A stretch of 64,000 nucleotides of DNA from contig JARKIP010000010.1 in assembly GCA_029990175.1 (NCBI GenBank), positions 47,486,001 through 47,550,000 of the forward strand, in the 5' to 3' direction. Shown piece after piece: positions 1 to 10,471 of the stretch. The translations under genes and the position numbers were made by a program. The notes under the pieces were generated by a model that was not told where the DNA came from, did no database searches, and saw only the letters and a list, made by a program, of their open reading frames with translations. The stretch comes from Petunia secreta. Lineage: Eukaryota; Streptophyta; Magnoliopsida; Solanales; Solanaceae. Positions within the stretch are counted from its first letter, which is position 1. Each line of letters opens with the position of its first letter.

Positions 1-253
1 TATTACTTGATCATAATTAAGTGATAAATATGTCTATGGAAAACACATGCCATGCATTTATCGATTTGGTGTAATTACAAAGTTAGTTTTTAGTTCATTG
101 ATTAATTAGCCAATTGTTATCTCTTAAGTGGACGATTAACACAACTGAATTTTAGTCATACTACACCATGCAAAAGTGAGAAAATTATATATGTTACAAA
201 AGTAATGAACGTAACATATGTTGCTTTTATCCCTTCCGTTCCTGTAAATAAAA
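1..253. other. AT-rich intergenic DNA
   Basis: No coding frame of convincing length or family similarity is visible here on either strand. The stretch is AT-rich and ends at the 8-bp target duplication of the MITE that follows. Confidence 0.6.
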
Positions 254-261
254 CACACGAT

Positions 262-448
262 CAGTGGCGGATGTAGAGGGTTGAGCGCCGGTTCGGCAGA
301 ACCCAGTAAGTTTTTCGCGGACAGTGTATTTGTGTTTAAAAAATCACTAATTATGTACAAAATTTAAGTGAAGAACCCAGTTACTTGTATTTGAATTATT
401 ATACTAAAATTTAAAACCTACAGAGTTCAAATCCTAGATCCGCCTCTT
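262..448. mobile_element. hAT-type MITE, 187 bp
   Basis: The element starts CAGTGGCGGATGTAG and ends with a sequence whose reverse complement is AAGAGGCGGATCTAG, giving terminal inverted repeats that match at 12 of 15 positions. It is flanked by a perfect 8-bp direct repeat CACACGAT at 254-261 and 449-456, the target-site size of hAT transposons. There is no coding capacity, so it is a non-autonomous derivative. The family is inferred from TSD length and the CAGTGGCGG end. Confidence 0.85.
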
Positions 449-456
449 CACACGAT

Positions 457-1175
457 CATCGCCTTTATATTCACAATCACGTACGTCATCATTTCGCCAA
501 TTTATTACCATGTGAATTTCACAAAATCCAAAAGATAACAAAGAAAATTTACTTGAATGTATTAACAGCTAACCTTATGATACGATCATGATTATAGCAT
601 CCAAATGGTCGTTTAAAAAAATGATAAATATAATTGGCCACAATTATGGCCACACAAATTGTGGCCCAAACGTCCCAAATAGGGTCATTATAGTAATTTT
701 ACACTCATCTTTAATTAATTCGTTAATTTTCTTTCATTTCTACCCCTCAGCGGATTTTAGCTTAATTTTTAATATTTTGTTTAACTTTCTCTCATAATAT
801 TAATTCCATGTCAATTCTCAAAGCACTTTCACATCTACACATGCACTTGATTATTTTCCATAAGGTAATTAATGATGATAGGTATACCATAAAAATACAC
901 ATGAAATATATACGAAAATACATAAACTATACTACAATTATCGTGTATATACTACGACATACTATACTAAACTTATCATTTATATACCCAACTATTATTT
1001 TTCATTGGTCATTTTATAATCCTAATACTTTGAACAATATATATACACCTATAAATATTGACTGTTGCACCTAATAATTCCCTACGCTTTAATTTTTCCT
1101 CCAAGAATTTTATTAGACATTTTAGATTAAAAATTTGTGCCTACATTTTTCCCTCCTTGAATTTCCCATGAATAT
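457..1175. other. AT-rich intergenic DNA, no gene seen
   Basis: Short frames occur at 588-797 and 808-1074 but have no recognisable similarity and strongly AT-driven composition, so I do not call them genes. Around 634-672 there are closely spaced GGCC-centred inverted words (ATTGGCCACAATTATGGCC). They resemble words at 51600 and 52055 and may mark a worn MITE. Confidence 0.5.
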
Positions 1176-1391
1176 AATAAGCTACAAAATTAAATAAAAA
1201 AATAAAAAGTTAGTCGTATGGCTGATGATGTTATTCCAGCAAAGTGGTTATGGGCGTATTAACATGAGGTGGTGGTTTAGGGTTCGAGGTTGGTTAGGCT
1301 CTAATTTTTTTCATTATGTACTTTTTAAAATCATAATCCCTAACCCTAAATCCTAATCCCCAAACCCTAAACCATTAACTAGTAACCCTTA

Positions 1392-1563
1392 GAGGTCGTT
1401 TGGTTGGTATGATAAGAATAATAGTTATCCACCGTTTGATTAGTAGTACTAATTAATTCGGGATAGATTTTACTGTTAAATCATTTTTATAAATTATACC
1501 ATGGAGGTGGTAAGATCATTTATGGGTTTTCTTGATATTTGGTCCTGCCAACTAAACGACCCC
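1392..1563. mobile_element. Tourist-type (PIF/Harbinger) MITE, 172 bp
   Basis: The left end GAGGTCGTTTGGTTGG and the inverted right end GGGGTCGTTTAGTTGG match at 14 of 16 positions. Both ends are flanked by TTA (1389-1391 and 1564-1566), the canonical 3-bp target duplication of PIF/Harbinger elements. No coding frame is present. The paired repeat unit around 2548 and 39395 lacks the element. Confidence 0.88.
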
Positions 1564-1576
1564 TTAAAGTTACTGG

Positions 1577-2150
1577 AATAAATGTCTACAAATGATCACA
1601 TATAATTGTGTTATTTTTCCTACATGATGAAATTGAAGTGAGTGATCACAGGTAATGATACCATTAGATATCCCACACTGGTCAGTGTGGTGAGTTAAGG
1701 TCACCGGTATAATGTCGTACTTGTACATCATGCTATTGTATACAAGTGGGCTCTTATAATTATGTTATTGTGTGTTCATAATGCAATTGAAGTGAGTGAT
1801 CATATGTAATAACACCATTAGATATCCCACATTAGTCCATGTGGTGAGTTAAGGTCACCGGTATAATACTATACTTGTACATCATGCTATTGTATACAAG
1901 TGAGCACTTATAATTGTGTTCTAGCTCCTTCATGATGCAATTGAAGTGAATGATCATACGTGATAACACCATTAGATATCCCACATTTGTCCATGTGGTG
2001 AATTAAGGACATTGGTATAATGTCGTACTTGTACATCATGATATTGAATACAAGTGAGCACTTATAATTGTGTTCTTGTACCTACATGATGCAATTGAAG
2101 TGAGTGACCATAGCTAATGATACCCTTAGATCTCCCACATATAATGTTGT
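1577..2150. repeat. 154-bp tandem array (left part)
   Basis: The anchor CATGATGCAATTGAAGTGAG recurs at 1623, 1777, 1931 and 2085, a constant spacing of 154 bp. Each unit also contains the words CCCACATT(A/T)GTCC, TGGTGAGTTAAGG, ATAATGTCGTACTTGTACATC and ATTGTATACAAGTG. A related array at 39420-39990 has anchors at 39477, 39629, 39782 and 39935 (spacing 152-153 bp). The period is close to nucleosome length, which is a common size for plant satellites. No transcript-like feature is visible. Confidence 0.85.
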
Positions 2151-2340
2151 TCTTGATTAATTAATAGAACATTAAAATATTTGATAATGTTTTATTGAAT
2201 ATAATTTGTATAGAGTCATTAATTAAATGACACAATAATATCAGTTTAAAATATGCAATTATGGTTAATATTTAAACTAACAGTCTCATTAATGTCTATG
2301 TTTATAATTTCACGTCGTTAAGTGTGCCTACATTAAATTA

Positions 2341-2555
2341 CGTTACGCACATGTTGACGACCAACTACAACATTAAATAAAAAAATGAAAGTTAGTTGTT
2401 TTGGCAGAAGATTCTTTTCTAGCAAACTGGTGTTAAGCGTAATAACTTGAGGTGTGGATTTAGGGTTCGAGTTTGGTTCTGCTCTTTTAAGTTTTTTTTT
2501 TAATGTAATTTTTAAATCCAAATTCATAAAACTCTAAACCCTAAACCCTAAAGGT
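2341..2555. repeat. Composite tandem unit, copy 2, left fragment
   Basis: This fragment aligns with 1176-1390: both carry ATTAAATAAAAAAAT, AGTTAG, then GTGG(T/A)TTTAGGGTTCGAG and a CCCTAAA-rich end. It is cut at 2555 by the LINE and resumes at 39395. The last 8 bases, CTAAAGGT (2548-2555), are duplicated at 39395-39402 as the LINE target-site duplication. Confidence 0.75.
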
Positions 2556-4034
2556 AAAACTAGACCTAGTTGTGCTAAAGTTAAGGTTGAAGTTGATCTT
2601 TTGGCACCTCGTCCTCAACGTGTTCGAATTGGAATTAAAAATTCTACTACGAGTGAAACTAGGTTTAAATGGGTAAAAATCAACTATGACTACATTCCTT
2701 CTTATTTTAAGGAATGTATATTGCAAGGTCATTATGAGGAGGAATGTTCTGTATTGCATCCAGAGCTTGATGATAGGAGAATTGACAAAATCAATAAGGA
2801 GGCAGACGTGAAGGAAAATCCTATTAGGGTTTTGCAAAGTGGTAAAGTTGTTGGCAACATCTCTAATGATAAGGTTGAAGGTGCTAAGCTGATTCAAGGA
2901 AAGAATAATAAGGTGCAAGGTAGAAAGAAACAAGGCAAACACTTTAAAAAATTTGTTCCACCTAATAGGAACCCTAATGCGTGGACTAGGGTTGAAAACA
3001 AGAAGAAGCAAGGCAAGGAAGCTGAAAAGGGCAATGGTGGAACTGTTGAGGTGAATAATTCTTTTGAATTATTGAATGAGGAGGGTGATGATGTTGTTGA
3101 ATTGCAAGAAGATAAGGAGAAGCAATTAGGTCCAGCTATGGTTAGCAATCCTTTTTGTATGAAGGAATGGGTCTCTAATGTATTTAAAGACCATCCTAAT
3201 ACTAATGTTGGTGGGGAATCTAATGTGTCAGGCAAGGATGTTTTACATAGTAATAATCCTAAGGTGTCTAGTGCTCCTATGGATAATGCTCAAGCTGAAA
3301 ACAAGAATGACAAAGAGTGTGTTGAAGTTATGGGTAATGATGGAGTTCAGGACAAAGATTGTGCCCTAATTATTTCTCCTCAAAGTGAGATGTCATTTAA
3401 TGGTGCATATTTGGTGAATAAATTCAGCATCACTAATGATGTAGTGTTAAATGAGCTGAGAGGTGTAAATCCTGAAGCATGTGCATTAATGCAGCAGGCT
3501 CTAGGGTTAATTAAATCCCGCGATTAGGTTGTTGGGAGGGAATTAACTTATATACCCCAGGCCTCAATTGTTCCTTCCGTCGATGTGGGAGTTGAGCAAA
3601 TTCGTAATACTCCAATTTGTGCACTAAATACTATGGCCTCAATAATTCCTAGTCAATCTCAAGGTGATGAAGATGCTCATGGCTCATCATTGAATCCTCC
3701 AGACCTTGCAAATCATACTAACGATGCTGATGATCAACTCATAGCTAACATGTCTTTGCAGCCATTCATTAAGGAGGTACAAATTCAAAAAGGCATAAAA
3801 TTGATGGATGGACCTTTGAGTCCTGGAAGGCTTGAACATGAAGAACTAGATGAGGACTCAACTGCACATAATTTTGAACAAGTGGCTCGTGAGGCTGACT
3901 TGTCTCCTAAAAGTGTGAAGTCTCAGAAGAAGTTGTTATCACCAGCTCCCTTAAACACCCTGATCACTCAAAGCAATTACCAAAGAGAACCAAGAAGAAC
4001 TACAGCCAAGACCCTAACAAAATTCAATCTCTGA
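2556..4034 (+). pseudogene. LINE ORF1, nucleic-acid-binding protein, 5'-truncated
   Basis: The frame runs from the insertion point to a stop at 4032-4034, with one internal TAG at 3525-3527. ORF1 proteins of plant LINEs coat the element RNA. The visible start (VKVEVDLL, then RVRIGI) corresponds to the segment just before the zinc knuckle, so the usual amino-terminal DUF4283-type domain is absent. The knuckle itself (near 2690-2750) reads YFKECILQGHYEEEC: the later Cys-His-Cys positions are present, but the first cysteine is replaced by phenylalanine. The rest is lysine- and acid-rich low-complexity sequence. The TTG at 2601 is not a real start; the true start lay upstream and is lost. Confidence 0.85.
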
Positions 4035-4060
4035 GATCAACTTCAACAAAGAAGAATTAA

Positions 4061-5041
4061 ATGGATAAGCTGCTAATTTGGAATATCAGGTCAGTGAATA
4101 CACAAGAGGCTTTTGATAGACTAATCACACTGCATCAAAGGAAGAACTTTCAAGTTATAGGGCTGATGGAGCCATTCCAGGATGTGCACACAATAAATAG
4201 CAATAGGATAAGGCTTGGGATGGAGCACTGTTTTCACAATGAAAATGGGAGGATCTGGGTGTTTGAAATAGCTGATTATGAGGTGCATGAATTGATGAAT
4301 GATGAGCAGCATCTTACACTTTCCTTTTTGAATCAACAGTTTGATGAAGAGGTGGTAATTACCTTTGTCTATGCAAAGACCAATCTTGGGGACAGATTAT
4401 TTTTGTAGGAGGCTATGCAATACTTTGCTAGTGACAGTGTCAGGCCTTGGCTTGTTACTGGAGACTTCAATGTCATTCTTTCAGAGAATTAGAAGTATGG
4501 GGGAAGATCAGTGTTCATGCCTGGGTATGAAGAATTTGCCTGTATACTTGCAATTTGTCAACTTATGGACTTAGGTTTCAATTCAGGGAGCATCTTTACT
4601 TGGTGGAATAGGAGAATTAAGGATGATTTCATTTTAAAGAGGCTAGATAGGTGTTTAGATAATCAGCAGTTGCTGGATATGTGCACCAAGATTGAAATTG
4701 ATCACCTTGCTAGAGTGGGATCAGATCACTCTCCATTGCTTGTGAGCTTCTCACAAGATCCCACTCCTACTGTAAAGCCATTCAAGTTCCTTAACTTCTG
4801 GACTTCTCATGATGATTTTCTTAATTTAGTTGGGGATCATTGGGATGTACAAGTGGCTGGAGATCCATTTGTTGTACTGAATACAAAACTGAAGGCGTCG
4901 AAGAAGAAACTTTCAGCCTGGAGCAAAGCAACTTATAGCAACATTTTTCAGCAGGTTTCTACACTGGAGGACATCATTTTGGCTCATGAATTCAGCTGGA
5001 AACTGCACCTACACCTGAGAATAGAGAGGCTCTTAAAATAG
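4061..5041 (+). pseudogene. LINE ORF2, apurinic-type endonuclease domain
   Basis: ATG at 4061 follows the ORF1 stop by 26 bases. The endonuclease nicks the target DNA to prime reverse transcription. Recognisable motifs in order are WNIRS near the start, the catalytic-Glu region GLMEP (about residue 36), GDFNVIL, TWWN, LDR and SDHSPLL, the family's metal and catalytic motifs. The same frame is interrupted by TAG at 4406-4408 and again near 4490, and ends at TAG 5039-5041. The protein continues into the RT domain downstream. It is a decayed copy and cannot be expressed as one protein. Confidence 0.88.
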
Positions 5042-6685
5042 CTTAAGCTGAGCTGAAGAGATACCTATCATTAGAAGCTAAATTTTGGAAACAAAAGGCA
5101 GGCATGCATTGGTTTAAGGAGGGTGATACTAACTCTAAATACTTTCACTATCATGTCAATGGTAGAAGGAAGAAGTTACATGTCAGCAGGATACAAAAAA
5201 AGGGAGGGCAACTGGATCAACTCTCAAGAAGCTATGGCAAATGAGGCTCTATGGTTCTTTCAGAGACAATTTGCTACTGAGAAAGTGTCCACCAACTATG
5301 ATTTGTTGATGAATATTCCAGCTATGATCTCTGAAGAGCAGAATGAGGAATTTACTAAAGCTCCTTGGGAAGATGAAGTCAAGCAGGTAGGCTGGGCTTA
5401 ATGGTGACAGTGCTAGTGGCCCTAATGGCTACATTGGCAGGTTTTTTCATGTTGCTTGGGAAATTATCAAAGATGACATTGTGAGGGTGGTGCAGGCTTT
5501 ATTCAGTGGTAGGGCAATTCCTAGATATGTCGCACATACTAATCTGGTCCTGATTCCAAAGAAGCAAGCTAAGTCAACTTTTTCTGACCTCAGGCCAATA
5601 AGTCTTAGAAATTTCATCAACAAATTTCTTTCAAGGGTGGTGCATAACAGGTTGGTTGATGTTCTTCCTTTTCTCATATCTCATAATTAAGCAGGCTTTG
5701 TTAAAGGATGGAGTATAGTGGAGAATGTATTGCTTGCTCAGGAGATTATTCATGACATTAATGAAAGAGGAAAAGATGCCAATGTAGTTATTAAAGTAGA
5801 CATAATGAATGCTTATGATAGGGTGTCTTGGCCCTTCTTGACTATGGTGCTAAGGAAAATGGGATTTTATCATGAATTCATTGATGTGATCTCTCAGTTA
5901 GTTTCTTCAAACTGGTATTCAATTCTCTTCAATGGTCAGAGCTATGGTTTCATTCATTCAAGCAGTGGTTGAAGCAAGGTGATCCTTTGTCACCAACCTT
6001 ATTCATTCTCACAGCTGAAGTACTTTCTAGAAGTTTGAATTCATTGAATACTCACAGTTTTTATAGGGGCTATGCAATGCCTAAGTGGAGCCCTTATCTC
6101 AACCACTTAGCATATGTTGATGATACAATTTTGTTCACTTCATCTCATGAAGATTCCTTGCATTTGATCACTGGTGTGCTACATGCTTATGAGGAAGTTT
6201 CTAGACAAAAATTAAATAAGACAAGAGTGTCATTTACTTGCATGGTTCAGTGAGTGATGAGGGGGAGCACAAGGTTGAATTGATCAGTGGAATTCATAAA
6301 AAGGAGTTCCCTTTCACTTACCTGGGATGCCCTATCTTTTATGGTATGAGGAAGAAGATATACCATGAAGAGTTAATACGGAAGGTGACTGCCAGGATTC
6401 ATGGCTGGAGTGCAAAGATGTTATCTTTTGGTGGGAGATCAATACTGATCAAGCATGTCAAAGCATGCCAATTCATCTTCTCTCAGATGTGAACCCTCTG
6501 GACAGTGTGCTCAATCAACTGCATAGGCTTTTTGCAAAGTTTTTTGGGGTAATTCAAAAGAAGGAACAAGTAGACACTGGTCATCTTAGAAACACTTATG
6601 AATTTTGGTTGATGAAGGTGGCATGGGGTTCAGGTCCTTGTTTGATGTCTCAAATGCATTGTTTGCTAAGCTTTGGTGGAACTTC
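5042..6685 (+). pseudogene. LINE ORF2, reverse transcriptase domain (left part)
   Basis: Fragments in several frames reproduce the non-LTR reverse transcriptase order. These are a WFKEGDTNSKYFH-type linker (about 5110), PNG, LIPKK (about 5555), LRPIS (about 5590), a KVDI..AYDRVSW block (about 5790-5830), QGDPLSP (about 5975) and the catalytic AYVDDTILF (about 6110-6135). Stops or shifts occur near 5400, 5690, 5970 and 6250. After a THUMB-like block with SFGGRSILIKHV (about 6425) the frame is cut at 6685 by element G. The next residues of the protein are encoded from 36957 onward. Confidence 0.88.
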
Positions 6686-7477
6686 GTGCAAGCCAAACCG
6701 AGGGTTAAACTAAACACGATGAAAATGCAGAAAATAACAAGGACAAGATAGAAGCAAGACAAATCTTGCTTGGATTCAAAAGAACATCGATGAACTAGTC
6801 TCGGGTTCGATCAAATCGGAGGCCAAGAATCACCTATACTAAGCAACAATCCTCAAGAAGTCATGCTTCTGGCAAATTGAATGACCAAAGAAGAAAATGT
6901 TCAAATGACTCACACCGATTGACACAAGTTCTTTAAAATCCCACATCGGGGTTCTGCTCCATCGGAGACTCACAATAGCTACAACTATGTTTGATCATTC
7001 AACAAAAACTAACTGGTTACAATGAAATGTAAAAGAGTTTATATAGACTACTCTAGGGACAAACAATGAAATGGTCACAGGCGACCAATAAGAGTAAGCC
7101 ACACAGGGCTGGATAACTGAGTGTGCGGTCACTCCTTCAACCGAACACTTGAAATTCGAACACTTCAGCTCGAGCTCTTTGACTTCGGTGCACTTGACTC
7201 GGCTTAAGTTGACATCGGTCGCTCTTCCTTCGATTGTTGCTTGATTTACTTCAGCGCCGATGTCAAGTGTTCGGTTTGGGTTCGATCACTCCCTTCTTCG
7301 AGCTCAAGTTTATAAAAGAAGCCTTCGATTCTTGAGCTCGGCCAATCAGCTTCGGAGTGGTTGTTTTCTCCCGACCAAGCCAAGTGAATGTGAACAACAT
7401 GCAGCAGCTTGGCTTGGCTTCGTGTCATCAATCTCGGAGGATCAAACACTTGATCAGCACGTATTTGGGCTGCATCA
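6686..7477 (-). repeat. 3' LTR of element G (792 bp)
   Basis: This copy is nearly collinear with 36163-36955. Both begin (plus strand) GTGCAAG and end GGGCTGCATCA, so on the element's own strand the LTR runs TGATGCAGCC...CTTGCAC. A TATA-like word CTATATAAAC on the minus strand is conserved around 7033-7042. The pol frame continues into this LTR (see 7246-7836). Confidence 0.9.
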
Positions 7478-7836
7478 TCCTGCCCTTCTTGAGAAGATTT
7501 CGTCCTCAAAATCGAACCCTCTTCAGCCTCCGATGCTTGGCCTACAACACAAGGAGTTAAGTCAACAACATTAAAGGTGTTGGACACATTATACTCACCA
7601 GAGAGGTCGATCACATAAGCATTGTTGTTTATCTTGCTTAGCACTTGAAATGGATCATCCCCTCGAGGAGCCAACTTTCCTTTCCTTAGGTTCGAAAAAT
7701 CGTTCCTTTCGGAAGTGAACCATACCCAATCTCCCTTCTTTAATTCAAACTTTTTACGCCCCTTGTTTTTCTTCGATGCAGCTTTTGCATAAGCTTCCTC
7801 GAGGTTCTTCTTCACCTTTGCATGCAACTCGATCAA
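7246..7836 (-). pseudogene. G integrase C-terminal (GPY/F-like) region, reading into the LTR
   Basis: This frame encodes the DNA-binding end of the integrase: a basic segment (KKNKGRKKFELKKGDWVW), the module KLAPRGDDPFQVL with NAYVIDL, and VSNTFNVVDLTP, typical of gypsy/chromovirus pol ends. A linker RLMTRSQAK follows. The frame then crosses the polypurine tract and continues for about 77 codons inside the 3' LTR before stopping at 7246. Extension of pol into the LTR is known from CRM-type chromoviruses. No chromodomain is obvious. The upstream part of IN lies in another frame. Confidence 0.8.
7478..7492 (-). other. Polypurine tract of element G
   Basis: On the minus strand TCAAGAAGGGCAGGA directly precedes the 3' LTR start TGATGC. 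A purine-rich tract at this place primes plus-strand DNA synthesis in LTR retrotransposons. Confidence 0.75.
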
Positions 7837-7845
7837 GGCAGTGGC

Positions 7846-8637
7846 TCACCGAGTACCTTCAAAATCAATAATAGAATCTCGAGGCAAAGGAGTTAAATCA
7901 AGTGGAATCAAAGGGTTAAAACCATACACACATTCGAACCAAGTCATTCCAATCATTCGATGCACAGTTCCATTGTATGCAAATTCCATCACGGGCAAAT
8001 AATCAGCCCAGTTTTCGACCTTGCCTTTGGTCATTGCTTGAAGCAAAGATCCCAAAACTCGGTTGACTACCTTGGTCTGTCCATCAGTTTGAGGATGGTG
8101 AGACGTCGAGAATAGTAATTTGGTGCCGAGGGCACCCCATAAATATTTCAAAAAATGCCTCAAGAATTTAGAGTCTCAATCACTCACAATAGTATTTGGA
8201 ACACCATGCAATTTCAACACATTAGAAATAAATAAAGTAGCTACATGTTGTGCATCATCACACTTCTTGCAAGGAATAAAGTGAGCCATTTTGGATAAAA
8301 AATCGACTGCGACGAAGATGCTATCATGTCCACCCCTCTCCCCTCCCCCGACCTCGATAACCCCATAACAAAATCCATGGATATATCAACCCACAGTCGA
8401 TTAGGAACAGGTAACGGAGTGTACAAGCCATAAGGGTTCGACCTCGATTTAGCTTTCTTGCAATCTATACAAGCATTGCAAAGCTTTTCCACATCTCTTC
8501 GCATTTTTGGCCAATGCAACTGCTCGGTTAAGATACCAAGAGTTTTGTGGACACCGAAGTATCTCATAAAGCCTCCGGAGTGAGCTTCTCGAACCAAAAG
8601 CTCTCTCCACGATGAAACTGGCACACAAACCCTCCAA
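7846..8637 (-). pseudogene. G integrase, zinc-binding and catalytic core
   Basis: Two frames (8624-8241 and 8163-7846) carry the integrase, which joins element cDNA to the host chromosome. The HHCC zinc region shows a His pair (REAHSGG, FGVHKTL) and the Cys pair CNACIDC. The core shows WVDISMDFVMGL (first catalytic Asp) and the block HPQTDGQTKVVNR. In that last block related integrases carry the catalytic Glu where this copy has Lys (codon AAG), so the DDE triad is lost. A frameshift separates the halves near 8200. Confidence 0.85.
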
Positions 8638-9189
8638 TTCTTGACGAGGTAGCCATCGTGCTACTGATATTTCTCAACCCTTCGGCCACTCAAGATTGCC
8701 TCACGGATGCTTTTCAGCTTGGGATCGTCTTCGTACATTGACTTGATGCTTTCGAATCCCATGAGCCCCGAGGTGAGAGTGGTCGCTAAGGCAAATTTTC
8801 TTGACAGCGCATCGGCCACAGCATTATCTTTTCCCTTTTTGTAATAAATTACATAGGGAAAGCTCTAAATAAATTCCACCCACTTGGCATGCCTTCGATT
8901 TAATTTCTCCTGGCCTCGGAGATGTTTCAAAGACTCATGATCACTTTTAGTCACAAACTATTTCGGCCACAAATAATGCTGCTAATGGGCGAGTGCTCGA
9001 ACGAGGGCATACAACTCCTTGTCATATGTCAAGTAATTCAAGGTACACCCTTAAGCTTTTTGCTAGAGTAAGCGATCGACTTCGATTCTTGCATTAGCAT
9101 TCCTCCAATCCCAACTCCGGAGGCATCACACTCGACCTAGAATGCTTTGCCGAAGTCAAGGAATGTACCAACGAGGCAAAGCAAAGCCT
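8638..9189 (-). pseudogene. G RNase H domain, decayed
   Basis: The usual gypsy RNase H sits between RT and IN and degrades RNA in the hybrid. Here the opening block VECDASGVGIGGML is readable at about 9090-9135 but in a frame with stops. Further fragments resembling the tethered segment follow up to the integrase at 8637. The frame breaks repeatedly, so the domain is non-functional. Confidence 0.65.
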
Positions 9190-10376
9190 CCGCTTCAAAT
9201 CTTGGAAAGCCCTCTCTTGGGACTCTCCCCACACAAATGGATGGTCTTTCTTTACCAGCTTGGTCAAAAGAGCTGCCACGGTGCTAAAGTCACGAACAAA
9301 CCTTGGGTAAAAGCTAGCTAAACCATGGAAGCTACAAACTAGAGATACCGAGGTTGGAGTTGGCCAATCTTTGATGGCTTCGACTTTTGACTCATCGACT
9401 TCAACACCATTAGCACTCATAACGAATCCTAGAAATACTACACGCTCAACACAAAAGACACATTTCTTGAAGTTAGCATATAACATCTCTTCTCTAAGCT
9501 TATCAAGCACTAGCCTTAAGTGTTCGAGAAGTTCATCCACATATTTGCTATAAATAAGGATGTCATCGAAGTAAACGACAACAAACTTATTTATGAACGG
9601 TTTGAGCACATGGTTCATCAGTCGCATGAATGTGCTCGGTGCGTTGGATAGGCAAAAAGGCATCACCAACCATTCATAGAGACCGACTTTGATCTTGAAT
9701 GCAGTTTTCCACTCGTCTCCGGGTTTCATTCGGATTTGGTGATAACCAGACCTGAGGTCTATCTTAGAAAAGCATGAAGAACCACTTAAATCATCTATCA
9801 TGTCATCTAATCGAAGGATAGGATGACGATACTTTACCGTGATTTTGTTGACTGCTCGGCAATCAACGCACATTCGCCAAGTTCCATCTTTCTTCTGGAC
9901 AAGGATAACAGGAACAACGCAAGGACTCAAGCTCTCTCGAACAAGGCCCTTGTTCAGCAATTCATCAGAACAAGGCCCTTGTTCAGCAATTCATCAGAAC
10001 AAGGCCCTTGTTCAGCAATTCATCAGAACAAGGCCCTTGTTCAGCAATTTATCAGAACAAGGCCCTTGTTCAGCAATTCATCAACCTGCCTTTGGAGCTC
10101 TTTGGTGTCTTCGGGATTACGGTATGGAGGTTTGTTGGGGATTTGAGACCCCAGTGCGAAGTCAATCTGGTGCTCGATTCCTCTCAACGGAGGCAATCCA
10201 CCTGGCGTTTCTTTGGGAAATATGTCTTCGAAGTCCTGCAAAACACTTTGTACAGCACTAGGCAAAAGGTTATCGTTAGAAAAATCATCATTAGAGTTTA
10301 CAAAGATACCCTTGTGCACGAGGAAAATCATCAGCTGATCGTTATCATTGCCTCGTAGATATTCACCCGGTTGCAT
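9190..10376 (-). pseudogene. G reverse transcriptase
   Basis: Two frames, 10376-10041 and 9960-9094, encode the gypsy RT. The amino part includes FEDIFP, GGLPPLRGIEHQIDF and NKPPYRNPEDTKELQRQV. The second includes VVPVILVQKKDGTWRMCVD, DLRSGYHQIRM, LYEWLVMPF, NAPSTFMRLMN, the intact catalytic VVVYFDDILIYSK, VVFLGFV and GLASFYPRFVRDFS. The break between them lies exactly at a five-copy 29-bp repeat (9939-10083) that encodes ELLNKGLV. The active-site aspartates remain, so the frame was probably lost through repeat expansion. Confidence 0.9.
9939..10083 (-). repeat. 29-bp tandem repeat (5 copies) in G RT
   Basis: Five head-to-tail copies begin at 9939, 9968, 9997, 10026 and 10055. The unit reads (plus strand) GAACAAGGCCCTTGTTCAGC then AATTCATCA. 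The fourth has TTTATCA in place of TTCATCA. Each unit contains AACAAGGCCCTTGTT, a perfect palindrome. Because 29 is not a multiple of 3, each extra copy shifts the RT frame. Confidence 0.95.
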
Positions 10377-10471
10377 GATGCACAGATATTTCTTACCTCG
10401 GGCGGTGAGTTTTTGTCTTCGGCCACAATATTTGTCCCAACCAGAGACTTAGTATTGGCCGCTTCTTTCAA

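Larger units (their letters stand above)
1176..2340. repeat. Composite tandem unit, copy 1
   Basis: The unit has three parts. The first is a segment containing CCCTAAA-like words (1176-1391). The second is an array of about 154-bp repeats (1564-2150). The third is an AT-rich tail ending with TTTATAATTTCACGTCGTTA (2139-2340). All three parts recur in the same order in copy 2, at 2341-2555 and, after the nested transposons, 39395-40200. The tail recurs a third time at about 40318-40510. The Tourist-type MITE at 1392-1563 is present only in this copy, so it inserted after the unit was duplicated. Function is unknown. Confidence 0.75.

Noticed and set aside
136..1074. Short open frames of 69-88 codons near the left end
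   Set aside because: AT-driven composition and no family motif; one overlaps the hAT MITE. Not supported as genes.
3525..3527. TAG as natural end of LINE ORF1 with a second ORF after it
   Set aside because: The same frame continues open for about 500 bp to 4034 in matching composition, so the TAG is an internal lesion rather than an ORF boundary.
7260..7574. Plus-strand frame in the left G LTR
   Set aside because: It lies opposite the integrase C-terminal frame and in LTR sequence; shadow frame.
9823..10358. Plus-strand frames with repeated NKALVQQFI-like peptides
   Set aside because: They are the reverse side of the 29-bp repeat within RT, not an independent repeat protein.
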